Assembly: GCF_022549355.1 (NCBI RefSeq) | Contig: NZ_JAKZGL010000003.1 | Span: 186,001-250,000, forward strand | Reading direction: 5' to 3' | Source of the DNA: Acinetobacter sp. NIPH 2699 | Lineage (GTDB): Bacteria; Pseudomonadota; Gammaproteobacteria; Pseudomonadales; Moraxellaceae | DNA length: 64,000 bases | Shown: positions 1 through 9,070 of the stretch, piece after piece | How positions within the stretch are numbered: position 1 is the stretch's first letter | How the letters are laid out: every line of letters begins with the position of its first letter | Made by a program: the position numbers and the translations under genes | Notes under the pieces: generated by a model | The model's database searches: none | Told to the model about the DNA's origin: nothing | Seen by the model: the letters and a program-made list of their open reading frames with translations, nothing else

Positions 1-297
1 GGTTTTATAGGCATTTAGGCTAAAACTATCGAGTGTGACTTTATGTACTGGCATCGCTGCATAGAGTCCTGTGATCGGTAATTTATCCTTACGGGTGATT
101 GGACCAAAATCTCCCATCATAAAAGAACCACCTTCGACAAAGATCATATTCTTTTTGGTTTTTTCGACCAGTTGTTGAATTTTTTGCTGTAATTCAGGAG
201 AAGGCTGCGTATTTTTGTTATTTTTCTCTGAAGGTTTAGCACAGGCAGTTAAGGCAATACTAGACAGTAAAATGATTGCAAGGTTTTGTTTAATCAT
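1..297 (-). CDS. Lipoprotein with formylglycine-generating (FGE/SUMF1-type) domain, N-terminal part
   Basis: Only the first 99 codons lie in the window; the gene runs off the left edge. The N-terminus is a lipoprotein signal: a charged start (MIKQN), a hydrophobic stretch, then the lipobox LTAC with Cys19. A Ser/Asn/Lys-rich linker follows, then FVEGGSFMMG, the typical opening of the FGE-sulfatase fold, in which a target is presented for oxidation or, in many family members, another small-molecule or protein role. I infer an exported, membrane-tethered member of this family. The catalytic C-terminal part is not visible, so no reaction can be assigned. Confidence 0.75.
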   Translation of the reverse strand, partial: MIKQNLAIILLSSIALTACAKPSEKNNKNTQPSPELQQKIQQLVEKTKKNMIFVEGGSFMMGDFGPITRKDKLPITGLYAAMPVHKVTLDSFSLNAYKT

Positions 298-424
298 CTT
301 TTTTAAAAATCATTAGGTTGTAGATATTATCCAAATTTTAAGGCAGTTTGTGGATATTGGAAAGGAATGATGCGTCATCTAATGTAGGTGCTTCTGAATC
401 AATCGCTAAAGCATTGCAACGTTT

Positions 425-472
425 CCCTTAGAAACTAAGGGATAATTTATTATACCCCCAGTTATACCCCCA
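425..472. other. Hairpin and direct repeats, possible integrase-region relic
   Basis: A perfect hairpin (CCCTTAG, AAA, CTAAGGG at 425-441) is followed by two copies of TTATACCCCCA at 450-460 and 462-472. On the minus strand these read TGGGGGTATAA twice, 12 bases apart, just beyond the 3' end of tRNA-Ser. Tandem copies of such a G-run motif are, from memory, common at the start of integrase genes of elements inserted in tRNA genes. No integrase reading frame or tRNA-end duplication is present, so this is a suggestion only. Confidence 0.3.
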
Positions 473-514
473 ACTATCTCAGGATTCAATAGGGTCAATT
501 GGAAAACATAAGGC

Positions 515-550
515 AATAAAAAAAGCTTAAACCCTTTGGATTTAAGCCTT
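515..550 (-). terminator. Terminator of tRNA-Ser
   Basis: GCTTAAA at 525-531 pairs with TTTAAGC at 541-547, and on the minus strand the stem is followed by a run of T. It lies about 35 bases beyond the 3' end of the tRNA-Ser gene, as expected for its terminator. Confidence 0.7.
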
Positions 551-583
551 TAGAACTCTATGAAATATCATAGAAAGTAATCT

Positions 584-673
584 TGGCGGTGAGAGAGGGA
601 TTCGAACCCTCGATACGCGCAAACGTATACACACTTTCCAGGCGTGCTCCTTAAGCCACTCGGACACCTCACC
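584..673 (-). tRNA. tRNA-Ser (GGA)
   Basis: Ninety bases with the long variable arm of a class II tRNA. The anticodon loop reads CTGGAAA, giving anticodon GGA, which decodes UCC/UCU. The acceptor stem GGTGAGG pairs with TCTCACC apart from one G-U, and CCA is encoded at 584-586. The T arm has the usual GGTTCGAATCC sequence. It stands alone, with a terminator downstream. Confidence 0.97.
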
Positions 674-794
674 AAGGTGTGCGATAGTAACCAAAAAAGA
701 ACAAGCTGCCAAGCTACAAAATCATAGATTTGCAGAAAAAGTTTTTAGCCAGTGGTAATATGGCGCAATCTCAAATTTGATTTGATTGAAGTAT

Positions 795-2675
795 ATGCAA
801 AGTTCTGCAAAAAAAGCCGCATTGCCAGTGATGACATTGGCAGCCTTAGGGGTGGTCTTTGGGGACATTGGTACGAGTCCGCTATATGCGATACGAGAGT
901 GTTTCAATACAGGGCATATGGCGATCAATGAAGCATCGGTATTGGGGATTTTATCCCTGATTTTTTGGTGTATGAACTTAACCATTAGCTTTAAATATGT
1001 TTCAGTGATCATGCGCGCGGATAACAATGGTGAAGGTGGAATTATATCTTTGCTGGCGTTGAACCTCCGTTCTAAAGTATTTTCAGATAAGAATAAGATT
1101 TACCTGATCGCACTTGGTTTTATCGGTGCATCATTATTCTTTGGTGATGGCATTATTACGCCTGCGATTTCAGTGCTGTCTGCGATTGAGGGGCTGAGTA
1201 TTGTGACGCCTGCTTTTAATCAGTGGTTGGTTCCGATTGCTTTAGGGATTTTAACAGGACTCTTCCTTGTACAACGACATGGCACGGCCACGATGGGGAG
1301 ACTGTTTGGGCCAGTGACGTTGTTGTGGTTTCTTTCCATTGGCTTGATTGGCCTGTGGAGTATTATTCAAACGCCTTATGTGCTGATGATGGTGAATCCA
1401 TATTGGGCATTCAACTTTGTCTATGAGCAGCCAGCGATCGCTTTTATTACCATGGGCGCAGTGATCTTGACCATGACTGGAGGCGAAGCGTTATATGCCG
1501 ATATGGGGCATTTTGGTCGTATGCCGATCAAATTGGCTTGGTTTATTATCGTGCTCCCTTGTTTGTTGTTGAACTATGCAGGTCAGGGGGCATTATTGCT
1601 TCGCAGTCCACAAGCGATCGAAAATCCATTCTATCTATTAGTGCCTGATTGGGCGTTATTTCCCATGATTGGTCTGGCAACGGCTGCTGCGGTGATTGCT
1701 TCTCAAGCTGTGATTACAGGGGTATTTTCGGTTGCCAATCAAGCGATGCAGCTACGTTATTTACCACGTTTAACCGTGCACCATACTTCTGATGTAGAAC
1801 AAGGTCAGATTTATCTCCCTTTTATCAATTGGGTACTCTTTGTCTCGGTCGTGATTTTGATCTTATTGTTTGAAACTAGTACAGAGCTAGCCAGTGCTTA
1901 TGGGGTGGCAGTGACCATGACCATGTTGTGTGGCACCATTCTTGTTTCGACTTTGGCCTATGGAGTATGGCGCTGGTCTTGGTGGAAAGTTGCTTTGCTT
2001 GCGATTCCTTTTTTACTGCTGGATTTAGTCTTTGTTGCCTCTACCTCATTAAAGATATTAGCGGGCGGTTGGGTGCCGATTTTAATTGGTGCGGTGGTGT
2101 ATACCATTTTGATGACATGGAAACGTGGACGTGAGATTGTGTATAAACGTATGGAAACGGATGCGTTATCACTGGACTTATTTATTAAAAGTATCGGTAT
2201 GAGCAAAGAAACCAAGTTTGTTCCAGGGGAAGCAATCTTTTTAACAGGGACTCCAAATATTGTTCCTCATGCAATGCTGCATAACATTAAACATAATAAG
2301 GTCTTACATGAGCGCAATGTGATCGTCACGGTATATACCGAAGACATTCCATACGTAGCGACAGAGGATCGTGTGAAAGTAGAAAAACTGGACGATCATT
2401 TTTATCGCATCTATATCTATTATGGATTTAAAGATCAGCCCAATGTGCCAGATGCTTTGCAACAGGCTTATCAGGAGCTTGGGTTTGAATTCGATATGAT
2501 GCAAATGAGCTTCTTTATTTCTCGTGAGCGTATTGTGCATACCGTTGGGGATGGCATGTCGCCTTGGCGTGAAAAACTGTTTATCTCGATGCAGCGCAAC
2601 ACCAGTCCTGTCAGTGACTTCTATCAAATCCCAACCAATCGTGTGGTGGAGCTGGGTAGTCAGATCGAAATTTAG
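795..2675 (+). CDS. kup: Kup low-affinity potassium uptake transporter
   Basis: A 626-residue inner-membrane protein that imports K+ together with protons. The family signature GDIGTSPLY is at residues 23-31, followed by about twelve hydrophobic segments up to roughly residue 450 and a soluble C-terminal domain; the length matches the KUP/HAK family. The ATG at 795 was chosen because homologues begin with [17 protein letters not shown]; an in-frame TTG at 786 would add only three residues. No strong ribosome-binding site is visible for either. The gene is monocistronic, with a hairpin terminator just downstream. No sensory gene accompanies it, which is usual for this constitutively used transporter. 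Confidence 0.95.
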   Translation: MQSSAKKAALPVMTLAALGVVFGDIGTSPLYAIRECFNTGHMAINEASVLGILSLIFWCMNLTISFKYVSVIMRADNNGEGGIISLLALNLRSKVFSDKNKIYLIALGFIGASLFFGDGIITPAISVLSAIEGLSIVTPAFNQWLVPIALGILTGLFLVQRHGTATMGRLFGPVTLLWFLSIGLIGLWSIIQTPYVLMMVNPYWAFNFVYEQPAIAFITMGAVILTMTGGEALYADMGHFGRMPIKLAWFIIVLPCLLLNYAGQGALLLRSPQAIENPFYLLVPDWALFPMIGLATAAAVIASQAVITGVFSVANQAMQLRYLPRLTVHHTSDVEQGQIYLPFINWVLFVSVVILILLFETSTELASAYGVAVTMTMLCGTILVSTLAYGVWRWSWWKVALLAIPFLLLDLVFVASTSLKILAGGWVPILIGAVVYTILMTWKRGREIVYKRMETDALSLDLFIKSIGMSKETKFVPGEAIFLTGTPNIVPHAMLHNIKHNKVLHERNVIVTVYTEDIPYVATEDRVKVEKLDDHFYRIYIYYGFKDQPNVPDALQQAYQELGFEFDMMQMSFFISRERIVHTVGDGMSPWREKLFISMQRNTSPVSDFYQIPTNRVVELGSQIEI

Positions 2676-2691
2676 TGATGGATTGAAATGG

Positions 2692-2719
2692 AAATGGCAC
2701 CATCGCGTGCCATTTTTTT
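2692..2719 (+). terminator. Terminator of kup
   Basis: AAATGGCAC (2692-2700) and GTGCCATTT (2707-2715) form a 9-bp stem with a 6-base loop, followed by a T run to 2719. It lies 16 bases after the kup stop codon. Confidence 0.85.
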
Positions 2720-2838
2720 ATGGTTTGATGATCAAGTGAACAGTTTGGCGACATAATGTGTCGTTCTTGCTCACTTGTGAATATACAGTCTGTGTTGGAC
2801 TTGTTAAGCTGCGCGTTGATATTGATTTTGAAGTGGTT

Positions 2839-3912
2839 ATGGCAAAAAGAACAACCCGAAAGCGTAAAACGCAATTCGCTTTTTTGAGCCAAAATGTTGG
2901 AAAAATTTTATTGGCTTTGCTCGCAACGAGCAGCTTTGCGATTGCATTTGGCAATGAAAAAATTTCTAAATTGATTCCATTACAGAGCAATAATGGAACA
3001 TGTTTAAAACAATTTTATCGTGATGTTCCGCCTTTATTAAATAAAGAAAGTCTGCAAAGAGACAGTTACGCGTTGTGCTTTAATGATTTTAATGTGATGT
3101 ATTCTGGCATCTCAAAAACCCCACTGTGGACAGCCGAATATTTAACTCCACAGCGTTTAAGTATCAAGATTAAGCGAGAAGATAATTTCCATGAAGAAAC
3201 TCGTGTAGCAGAGCGACATCGGGCATTGTTGTCAGACTATCGTGGTTCAGGCTACGATCGTGGGCATATGGCACCGAATGGTGATATGAACAATAAGGCC
3301 GCGCAATATGACAGTTTTTCATTGGCCAATATGGTGCCACAAGCGCCTAAAAATAATCAGGAAACGTGGCGTAAAGTTGAGGAGGCGGTTCGTTCCATTG
3401 TTACTAAGCAACATAAAGATGCTTATGTTCTAACGGGTCCGATTTTTGAAGGGCAGCGGTTAAAAACCATTGGCAATGGGGTGATTGTGCCCACAGCGGT
3501 GTATAAAGCCGTATATTTACCCAAACAGGGCATCATTGGTGCCTACTATGCGCCAAATAATGCATCACTACAGGTTAAAGTGGTCAGTGTGTGTTATTTG
3601 GAAGAAAAGCTTGGGATCAACTTATTTCCACAGTTAACCGAGCAGCAGAAGCGTAATATTTATCAGCTACCACTTTCTGCGCAACAGGTGACACCAAATA
3701 AAGACATCAGCTATTTGCATTGGGATGGGCAAAGCCAATGTGCAGAAGAAGCAACCACAGCAAGTATTCAAGCGCAGCAAAACCAGTTTAGTTCGGGTCG
3801 AACCCAAGCCGCCGAAAGCCAGTTGCCACACATTGATGAAGAGGCTAAACAAGCGGTAATTCAGCACTTGGTGGATATGTTGGTTCAGTATTTTTTACAA
3901 TTGTTGAGATAA
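2839..3912 (+). CDS. DNA/RNA non-specific endonuclease, membrane-anchored
   Basis: About 357 residues. A basic N-terminus (MAKRTTRKRKTQ) and a hydrophobic segment at residues 21-37 indicate a signal anchor or cleaved signal, so the enzyme should act outside the cytoplasm. The beta-beta-alpha-metal nuclease signature DRGHM is at residues 140-144, with His143 the expected general base, followed by NMVPQAPKNNQ, whose Asn residues normally hold the Mg ion. Family members cut single- and double-stranded DNA and RNA without sequence preference. The Gln-rich C-terminus is not conserved. The ATG at 2839 was preferred; the frame stays open for 27 more codons upstream. Nutrient or phosphate scavenging from external DNA is inferred. 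Confidence 0.85.
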   Translation: MAKRTTRKRKTQFAFLSQNVGKILLALLATSSFAIAFGNEKISKLIPLQSNNGTCLKQFYRDVPPLLNKESLQRDSYALCFNDFNVMYSGISKTPLWTAEYLTPQRLSIKIKREDNFHEETRVAERHRALLSDYRGSGYDRGHMAPNGDMNNKAAQYDSFSLANMVPQAPKNNQETWRKVEEAVRSIVTKQHKDAYVLTGPIFEGQRLKTIGNGVIVPTAVYKAVYLPKQGIIGAYYAPNNASLQVKVVSVCYLEEKLGINLFPQLTEQQKRNIYQLPLSAQQVTPNKDISYLHWDGQSQCAEEATTASIQAQQNQFSSGRTQAAESQLPHIDEEAKQAVIQHLVDMLVQYFLQLLR

Positions 3913-3982
3913 TGTAGACGCTCTTGCAAAGCACGTGAGCTTGGCTCATGTTGTAAAGCAGACAATAAGAATGGGAGGTGAA

Positions 3983-4225
3983 ATGTTTAAACCTTTTGAA
4001 CATGGCAATGAGTCTTCAGCGATTTATGATCTGACTTTAGAAAATCAGGTCGATTGCGTGAGCTTATATGGCAATTTGCAAATTACTAAAGATCAATCAG
4101 GTCTTAAAACAGCGAAAGCCTTGCAAAGTTTTATCAATGATGTGGTGACGGCGTTGGAGAAAGAAAATCTACCTGCACAGATCGAACGTCAATCGGAACA
4201 AGAAATCGAAAATCCATTTCTTTGA
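3983..4225 (+). CDS. Conserved small protein of unknown function
   Basis: An 80-residue, mostly polar protein with no signal peptide or membrane segment. The ATG at 3983 is preceded by a strong GGAGGTG ribosome-binding site, so it is preferred over the longer open frame that begins further upstream. It has a beta-rich first half (VDCVSLYGNLQITKDQ) and a helical second half ending in NPFL. It follows the nuclease gene by 70 bases on the same strand and ends before a bidirectional terminator. I do not recognise the family; a cytoplasmic accessory protein is all that can be said. Confidence 0.7.
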   Translation: MFKPFEHGNESSAIYDLTLENQVDCVSLYGNLQITKDQSGLKTAKALQSFINDVVTALEKENLPAQIERQSEQEIENPFL

Positions 4226-4242
4226 CTGCAAATTTAACAATA

Positions 4243-4275
4243 AAAAAACAGCCTAAGTTAAGGCTGTTTTTTTTA
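4243..4275. terminator. Bidirectional terminator between convergent genes
   Basis: AACAGCCT and AGGCTGTT form a stem around a short loop, flanked by A and T runs on the two sides. It serves the small plus-strand gene ending at 4225 and aqpZ, which converges from the right. Confidence 0.85.
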
Positions 4276-4288
4276 TGAAGATTAAGTC

Positions 4289-4978
4289 TTAGTCTTGTTC
4301 ACGTCCAACAATTTTATAAATCACAGCACCAATCACGGCACCAATAATTGGAGCGACCCAGAATAACCATAATTGACTGAGTGCTGCGGTTTCAGCAAAG
4401 AATGCCACACCTGTACTACGTGCAGGGTTTACTGAGGTGTTGGTTACAGGAATACTGATTAAGTGAATTAAGGTTAAAGCCAAACCAATTGCAATCGGTG
4501 CGAATCCAGCAGGTGCACGACGATCAGTTGCCCCCATAATAATAATGATAAAGAATGCAGTCAGTACTACTTCGATAATGAAAGCAGAGCCAAGAGAAAA
4601 ATTATTTGGTGATAAATCACCATAGCCATTGCTGGCAAAGCCACCTGTACCAGCGAAGCCTGCTTGACCTTGTACAATAATATAAAGGACCAATGCTGCA
4701 ATGGTTGCACCAATCACTTGAGAAATAATATAAGGGGCAAGTTCTTTAGCTTCAAAGCGTCCACCGACCCATAAACCCACACTGACAGCAGGGTTAAAGT
4801 GACCACCTGAAATATGACCAAACGCGTAAGCACCCGTTAAAACGGCGAGACCGAATGCCAATGCCACACCCATAAAGCCGATACCAAGTTCTGGATAGGC
4901 TGCTGCAAGTACAGCACTACCACAACCACCAAAAACGAGCCAAAAAGTTCCAAGAAACTCTGCTAAATATTTGTTCAT
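4289..4978 (-). CDS. aqpZ: Aquaporin Z
   Basis: A 229-residue water channel of the inner membrane. Six hydrophobic segments are visible, with the two pore half-helices marked by NPA at residues 62-64 (HFNPAVSVG) and NPAR at 184-187. Residues expected at the narrow filter of a water-selective channel are all present: Phe42, His172, Thr181 and Arg187. This favours water over glycerol transport. The start at 4978 is preceded by GGTGA; a GTG four codons upstream is a less likely start. An inverted repeat about 65 bases upstream may be regulatory. Its neighbour on the left converges on it. Confidence 0.95.
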   Translation of the reverse strand: MNKYLAEFLGTFWLVFGGCGSAVLAAAYPELGIGFMGVALAFGLAVLTGAYAFGHISGGHFNPAVSVGLWVGGRFEAKELAPYIISQVIGATIAALVLYIIVQGQAGFAGTGGFASNGYGDLSPNNFSLGSAFIIEVVLTAFFIIIIMGATDRRAPAGFAPIAIGLALTLIHLISIPVTNTSVNPARSTGVAFFAETAALSQLWLFWVAPIIGAVIGAVIYKIVGREQD

Positions 4979-5044
4979 TGTTATCACCACATATTTTTAA
5001 AAAGAAAAATTAGGTATCCAAAACATTATTATGAACACGTTTAA

Positions 5045-5081
5045 CCCTATGTGAAAAAAATGTGAACTGATCCACATAGGG
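5045..5081. promoter_or_regulatory. Inverted repeat upstream of aqpZ
   Basis: CCCTATGTG at 5045-5053 and its exact complement CACATAGGG at 5073-5081, separated by 19 bases. It sits 65-100 bases upstream of the aqpZ start, in the gap between the AraC-family gene and aqpZ. It could be an operator or a hairpin in the leader; there is no T run. Confidence 0.45.
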
Positions 5082-5152
5082 GTGTGGGTTATTGTATAAA
5101 GGGTGTAACAAAAAGGATCAGTTGTGAAACAGTGAGTTCATCAATGGTTTTA

Positions 5153-6160
5153 TTACGAATTGTAAGTTGTGTTGTTGTTCCGCCACTGTTGCGGTGTCTG
5201 TCCTGTCCAAAGTTTAAAAGCACGTTGGAAAGCACTTTGCTCTGAATAACAAAGCAGCAAGGCGATTTCTTGTAAACTGAGATGAGGGTCTTTTAAATAT
5301 TCAGTCGACAACATAAAGCGAATTTGTTGTACACGCTCCTGAAAAGTGGTGCCTTGTTGTTGCAAATGTCGTTGTAACTGTCGAACAGAAAGCCCTAATT
5401 TTTCTGCAATAAAATCGATCTGATATTGGTTCTTTTGCAAACCTGTCAAAATGGCATGTTGTAGACGTTGATCCAGTTGAGTTGAATTCGGTAACTTGTC
5501 TAATAAAGCTTGCGCCTGTTGTAACAGCAGTTGTTGTAGGGTGTGGTCACTGCTTTTTAATGGTTTAAACGCTTCAGCTACTGGCAATAGCAGTTGCGTT
5601 TTAGGCTGTTCAAAACGAACCTTGCAGCGAAAATATTGCTCATAAATACTGATATTTTTTGGAGGCGGATTGACGAAATGCACTTCGTGTAAATGGATAC
5701 TTTCACCTGACATAAACAACTTGAGGAATTGCACCATCAATGCAATGGCAATTTCATCGGTGAGTTGGGTTGGATGCGGTTCAGGTGCTTCCCAACGAAT
5801 GGAAACATAAGGGTCATTAAACTCGACTACCAAAGGGCTGCCATCATAAATCAAGCGATGAAAGTCATGATAGCGTGCTAATGCTTCGCCCAAATTTTCA
5901 CATGAAAGCGCGAGGTAAGCGATTATACCGAGATGTTTAGGTTGCACATAGGCTGCAATTTCTAACCCAAGTCCAATTTTGGGATCTAAGCGATTGAGAT
6001 CTTCAAGCAAGTCACGCCAAATCACATAATCGAAGCGTTCTAAGTTTCGAATTTGTTGTAATTGCTCAGGAACAGCGATATTTTCTGCCTCACAATAGGC
6101 TTTGAGTAAATGCCCCAAACCACCAAAAACAGAGCCAGTATAGTTCTTGAGTTGAGACAT
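5153..6160 (-). CDS. AraC-family transcriptional regulator
   Basis: 335 residues. The first about 190 resemble the arabinose-binding-type ligand domain found in many Pseudomonas/Acinetobacter AraC regulators, and the last about 100 form the two helix-turn-helix motifs (IAEKLGLSVRQLQRHLQQQG, then LSLQEIALLLCYSEQSAFQRAFKLW, ending GQTPQQWR). It is transcribed away from the lipid hydroxylase gene, 115 bases apart, so control of that gene is likely. Two direct repeats GTCAATAC, 22 bases apart, lie in the shared gap and would suit an AraC-type dimer. The inducing ligand is unknown. Confidence 0.9.
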   Translation of the reverse strand: MSQLKNYTGSVFGGLGHLLKAYCEAENIAVPEQLQQIRNLERFDYVIWRDLLEDLNRLDPKIGLGLEIAAYVQPKHLGIIAYLALSCENLGEALARYHDFHRLIYDGSPLVVEFNDPYVSIRWEAPEPHPTQLTDEIAIALMVQFLKLFMSGESIHLHEVHFVNPPPKNISIYEQYFRCKVRFEQPKTQLLLPVAEAFKPLKSSDHTLQQLLLQQAQALLDKLPNSTQLDQRLQHAILTGLQKNQYQIDFIAEKLGLSVRQLQRHLQQQGTTFQERVQQIRFMLSTEYLKDPHLSLQEIALLLCYSEQSAFQRAFKLWTGQTPQQWRNNNTTYNS

Positions 6161-6189
6161 CCTGTCGACTCCTTTGTTTGTCGTGTTTT

Positions 6190-6219
6190 GTCAATACAAC
6201 TATAGCGTATCGTCAATAC
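6190..6219. promoter_or_regulatory. Direct repeat, likely AraC-type operator
   Basis: GTCAATAC occurs at 6190-6197 and again at 6212-6219, in the same orientation and 22 bases apart, about two helical turns. It lies between a divergent AraC-family regulator and a hydroxylase gene, the position and geometry expected of AraC-family half-sites. Confidence 0.5.
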
Positions 6220-6275
6220 TTCGCCTACCAAAATTTATATGCTGAATATAAGTCAGGACAGATTGGGGAAAAATC

Positions 6276-6920
6276 ATGCTAAAAGGTTTTATTGCAGGTT
6301 TGGCAGTTGCCAATGCATTTGAATGGTTTGCACATAAATATATTTTGCATGGCGTGCATCGCTCAGGGCAGCCACGATATAGTCCTGTACCGAGAAGTAT
6401 GGAATCACATTGGGCCCATCATCGTGAAGTGCGTAAGCAGGAATTTGCCGATGAATGTTATGTGCAAGGATTCGAACATTGGCGCACACGTAATGAAGTG
6501 ATGTCACTGGCGGTGGTGGCGGGGGTGGCAAGCGTGGCGTTTTATCCATTCTCAAAAGGCATGTCTTTGGCGGCACTCTACAGTGCTGGCAATTATTATT
6601 ATGTGCATCGCCGTGCGCATTTAGAACCTGATTGGGCGAAAGCTAGCATCCCTTGGCATTATGATCATCATATGAACTCTAACCAAGATGCCAACTGGTG
6701 TGTGACGCGTCCTTGGTTTGATTATGTGATGGGAACCCGTGTGGTCTCTTCTGCGGACTTAAAAGAAGCGAATCCATTGGGCATACCTTTACCCGCAACA
6801 TTCTCTAAGCTGCTTACCCAAGCGATAGAATCTGTTTTTCCTGCCAAGTGGGTGGAACAAAAGCCCAAATTGCTTGCATCTGCTGCTGTTGAAGAAGCGG
6901 AAAAGGAATCGGTTGCTTAA
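6276..6920 (+). CDS. Fatty acid hydroxylase / sterol desaturase family protein
   Basis: 214 residues. His clusters characteristic of the membrane di-iron family are present: HKYILH, HWAHH, HRRAH and HYDHH, the last near residue 130. Such enzymes add a hydroxyl group or double bond to a lipid using molecular oxygen. Two hydrophobic stretches lie near residues 1-15 and 78-108. The protein is shorter than typical sterol desaturases and closer to the carotenoid/fatty-acid hydroxylase size class. The substrate cannot be told from sequence. The divergent AraC regulator suggests it is induced by a specific lipid or hydrocarbon-derived signal. The start at 6276 has a purine-rich GGGGAAAAA ahead of it. 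Confidence 0.8.
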   Translation: MLKGFIAGLAVANAFEWFAHKYILHGVHRSGQPRYSPVPRSMESHWAHHREVRKQEFADECYVQGFEHWRTRNEVMSLAVVAGVASVAFYPFSKGMSLAALYSAGNYYYVHRRAHLEPDWAKASIPWHYDHHMNSNQDANWCVTRPWFDYVMGTRVVSSADLKEANPLGIPLPATFSKLLTQAIESVFPAKWVEQKPKLLASAAVEEAEKESVA

Positions 6921-7133
6921 GTGATAAAAACGAGGGAAAAGAGGTCATCTTTTTTGACCAATCATGACGGAATGAAAGGGCGGTTGTCGTGAATTGTCAA
7001 TAAAATAGGGTTTTAATGTCAATATTTCTGCTGCTTTTATCGCTATTTTGGCTCAGGCACTTTAAATGCTTAGAATTTACTCAAAATGGCTGTATGTTCT
7101 CTTACCCTCTGGCGTTGTTTATACGCAGTTTCT

Positions 7134-7160
7134 ATACCTTGCTCAGCAAGGTATTTTTTT
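7134..7160 (+). terminator. Terminator, plus strand
   Basis: ATACCTTGC (7134-7142) pairs with GCAAGGTAT (7146-7154), followed by a T run to 7160. It lies more than 200 bases downstream of the hydroxylase gene, so a long 3' leader or an unannotated short transcript may end here. Confidence 0.75.
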
Positions 7161-7184
7161 GTCTGTGATAAATGTCGAACGAAT

Positions 7185-7221
7185 AAAAAACCTCTCAAAT
7201 CATTGATTTGAGAGGTTGCTT
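7185..7221 (-). terminator. Terminator of hisF
   Basis: AACCTCTCAAATCA and its complement form a 13-14 bp stem with almost no loop; on the minus strand it is followed by a run of T. It begins about 20 bases beyond the hisF stop codon. Confidence 0.85.
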
Positions 7222-7239
7222 TTAAAGCGCATGCAATGC

Positions 7240-7998
7240 TTATAAGCGCATTTCAATGCCTTGTTCCGCTAGATATTGTTTTGCTTCAGGAATGCTATGC
7301 TGACCAAAGTGGAAAATAGAGGCTGCAAGCACAGCATCTGCACCACCTTTTAATATCCCATCTGCTAAATGCTGTAAGTTGCCAACACCACCTGATGCAA
7401 TGGTGGGTACACTGACACGGTCATTGATCGCACGCATCAGCGCAATGTCATAACCTGCTTTAGTTCCATCGGCATCCATACTGGTAATCAACAGTTCACC
7501 TGCACCGAAGTCAGCCATTTTCACAGCCCATTCAATGGCATCAATGCCTGTGGTTTTACGACCACCGTGAGTAAAGATTTCCCACTTATTTTCACCTGTT
7601 TTCTTGGCATCAATAGCAACCACAATACATTGTGCGCCGAAACGTTGCGAGGCTTCCTGTACAAACTCAGGATTAAATACGGCTGCTGAGTTGATGCTGA
7701 CTTTATCGGCACCTGCATTGAGCAGTAAACGAATATCTTCTACTTTACGCACACCACCGCCAACGGTTAAAGGCACAAATACACTTTCTGCCATCCGTTC
7801 TACCGTGCGATAAGTCGTATCACGTCCATGATGGGTAGCGGTAATATCTAAAAAGGTAATTTCATCGGCACCTTGTTCGTTATAACGACGAGCAACTTCG
7901 ACAGGATCACCTGCATCACGAATATCAAGGAATTGAACGCCTTTGACGACTCGACCATTATCAACATCTAAGCAAGGGATAATACGTTTTGCGAGCAT
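7240..7998 (-). CDS. hisF: Imidazole glycerol phosphate synthase, cyclase subunit
   Basis: 252 residues, the standard length. HisF joins HisH to turn PRFAR plus ammonia into imidazole glycerol phosphate and AICAR in the cytoplasm. The (beta/alpha)8 barrel start [20 protein letters not shown] carries catalytic Asp11; the second catalytic Asp is in VAIDAK near residue 130. Phosphate-binding loops GGGVR and ASGGVG are present. The ATG at 7998 matches the family N-terminus; four extra codons are open upstream. It sits apart from hisA, hisH and hisB, which lie further right on the same strand, and is divergent from thrB. Confidence 0.97.
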   Translation of the reverse strand: MLAKRIIPCLDVDNGRVVKGVQFLDIRDAGDPVEVARRYNEQGADEITFLDITATHHGRDTTYRTVERMAESVFVPLTVGGGVRKVEDIRLLLNAGADKVSINSAAVFNPEFVQEASQRFGAQCIVVAIDAKKTGENKWEIFTHGGRKTTGIDAIEWAVKMADFGAGELLITSMDADGTKAGYDIALMRAINDRVSVPTIASGGVGNLQHLADGILKGGADAVLAASIFHFGQHSIPEAKQYLAEQGIEMRL

Positions 7999-8110
7999 AA
8001 AATTTTCCAAAAAATCGCCAATAAAGAAAGGAGACCGATTTAGGTGCTACACCTTCATGAAGGGAACAGGTATTCTAGCAAACTTCACAGCTATTTTTTG
8101 CAGGTTTTCC

Positions 8111-9061
8111 ATGTCGGTTTATACCCCGTTGAGTTTAGAACAAGTTCAAGCCTTTGCTGAGCCTTATGGTTTAGCAGTGATTGACCTGATTCCAATCCAA
8201 GGCGGTATTCAAAACACCAATTATTTTTTGGTGGATCAAAATCAGAAGCAGTATGTTTTAACGGTTTTTGAAGAATTAGATGCGATCGGGGCAGGTGAGC
8301 TGGTGCCTGTACTGGATTGTTTGGGACAGGCAGGTGTGCCTGTGGCAGTACCCTTGAAACACCACGGTCAAGCGATTCATAGTATTGCCGATAAACCTGC
8401 ACAAATTGCGCCACGAATCATGGGTCAACATCCAGAAGATACGACCATTGAGCAGATTGAAGCGATTGCTCAAGCACAAGCAAAATTGCATTTGGCTTTG
8501 CAGGGTTTTCCTTTGGTGCGTGATTTTAACCGCAATCATCAGTATTGGACTGAGGTTGCTGAACAGTTGAAACCTCACATGAGTCAAGCGGATCAGGATT
8601 TATTGGCGCTGGTTTTTCAGCAGTTTGCCGACATCACACAACAACATCCTGATCGTCCAGTGGGCTTTATTCATTCAGACTTATTTAGAGACAACACACT
8701 ATTTGAAGGCAATCAGTTAAACGGTATTCTTGATTTTTATGAACTCAATCAAGATGAGTGGCTATTTGATATTGCGATTAGTATCAATGATTTCTGTACT
8801 GCCTATCCACAAGCGTATCTTGATCAGCGTAAAGCAGATGCATTTTTGGCGGCTTATCAGGCGATTCGCCCGCTTAGCGACGATGAGCTGGCGTGTTTAG
8901 ATATTTATTTAGCGATGGCCGCCTGCCGTTTCTGGAGTATGCGTTTGCAAGTGGCGCAGAAAAATGCAGCGCATGGTCGTACAGGTGAAGATATTTCTCA
9001 GAAAGATCCAGTTGAAATGCGAATGATGTTACTAGACCGATTACAACGAATCACAGCTTAG
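8111..9061 (+). CDS. thrB: Homoserine kinase
   Basis: 316 residues of the aminoglycoside-phosphotransferase fold type of homoserine kinase, typical of Pseudomonas and Acinetobacter and unrelated to the GHMP-type ThrB of E. coli. It phosphorylates L-homoserine on the way to threonine. Seen: the N-terminal MSVYTPLSLEQVQAFAEPYG, the nucleotide loop QGGIQNTNYFL, and the catalytic loop FIHSDLFRDNTLF followed by GILDFYE. The ATG at 8111 matches this N-terminus, although the frame is open upstream into hisF. The next gene begins nine bases after its stop, so co-transcription is likely. Confidence 0.93.
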   Translation: MSVYTPLSLEQVQAFAEPYGLAVIDLIPIQGGIQNTNYFLVDQNQKQYVLTVFEELDAIGAGELVPVLDCLGQAGVPVAVPLKHHGQAIHSIADKPAQIAPRIMGQHPEDTTIEQIEAIAQAQAKLHLALQGFPLVRDFNRNHQYWTEVAEQLKPHMSQADQDLLALVFQQFADITQQHPDRPVGFIHSDLFRDNTLFEGNQLNGILDFYELNQDEWLFDIAISINDFCTAYPQAYLDQRKADAFLAAYQAIRPLSDDELACLDIYLAMAACRFWSMRLQVAQKNAAHGRTGEDISQKDPVEMRMMLLDRLQRITA

Positions 9062-9070
9062 GAAAAAGTC

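Larger units (their letters stand above)
6921..7239. other. Intergenic gap with two terminators
   Basis: About 320 bases without a gene between the hydroxylase and hisF. The only clear structures are the two terminator hairpins at 7134-7160 and 7185-7221, listed separately. Nothing else was recognised. Confidence 0.6.
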
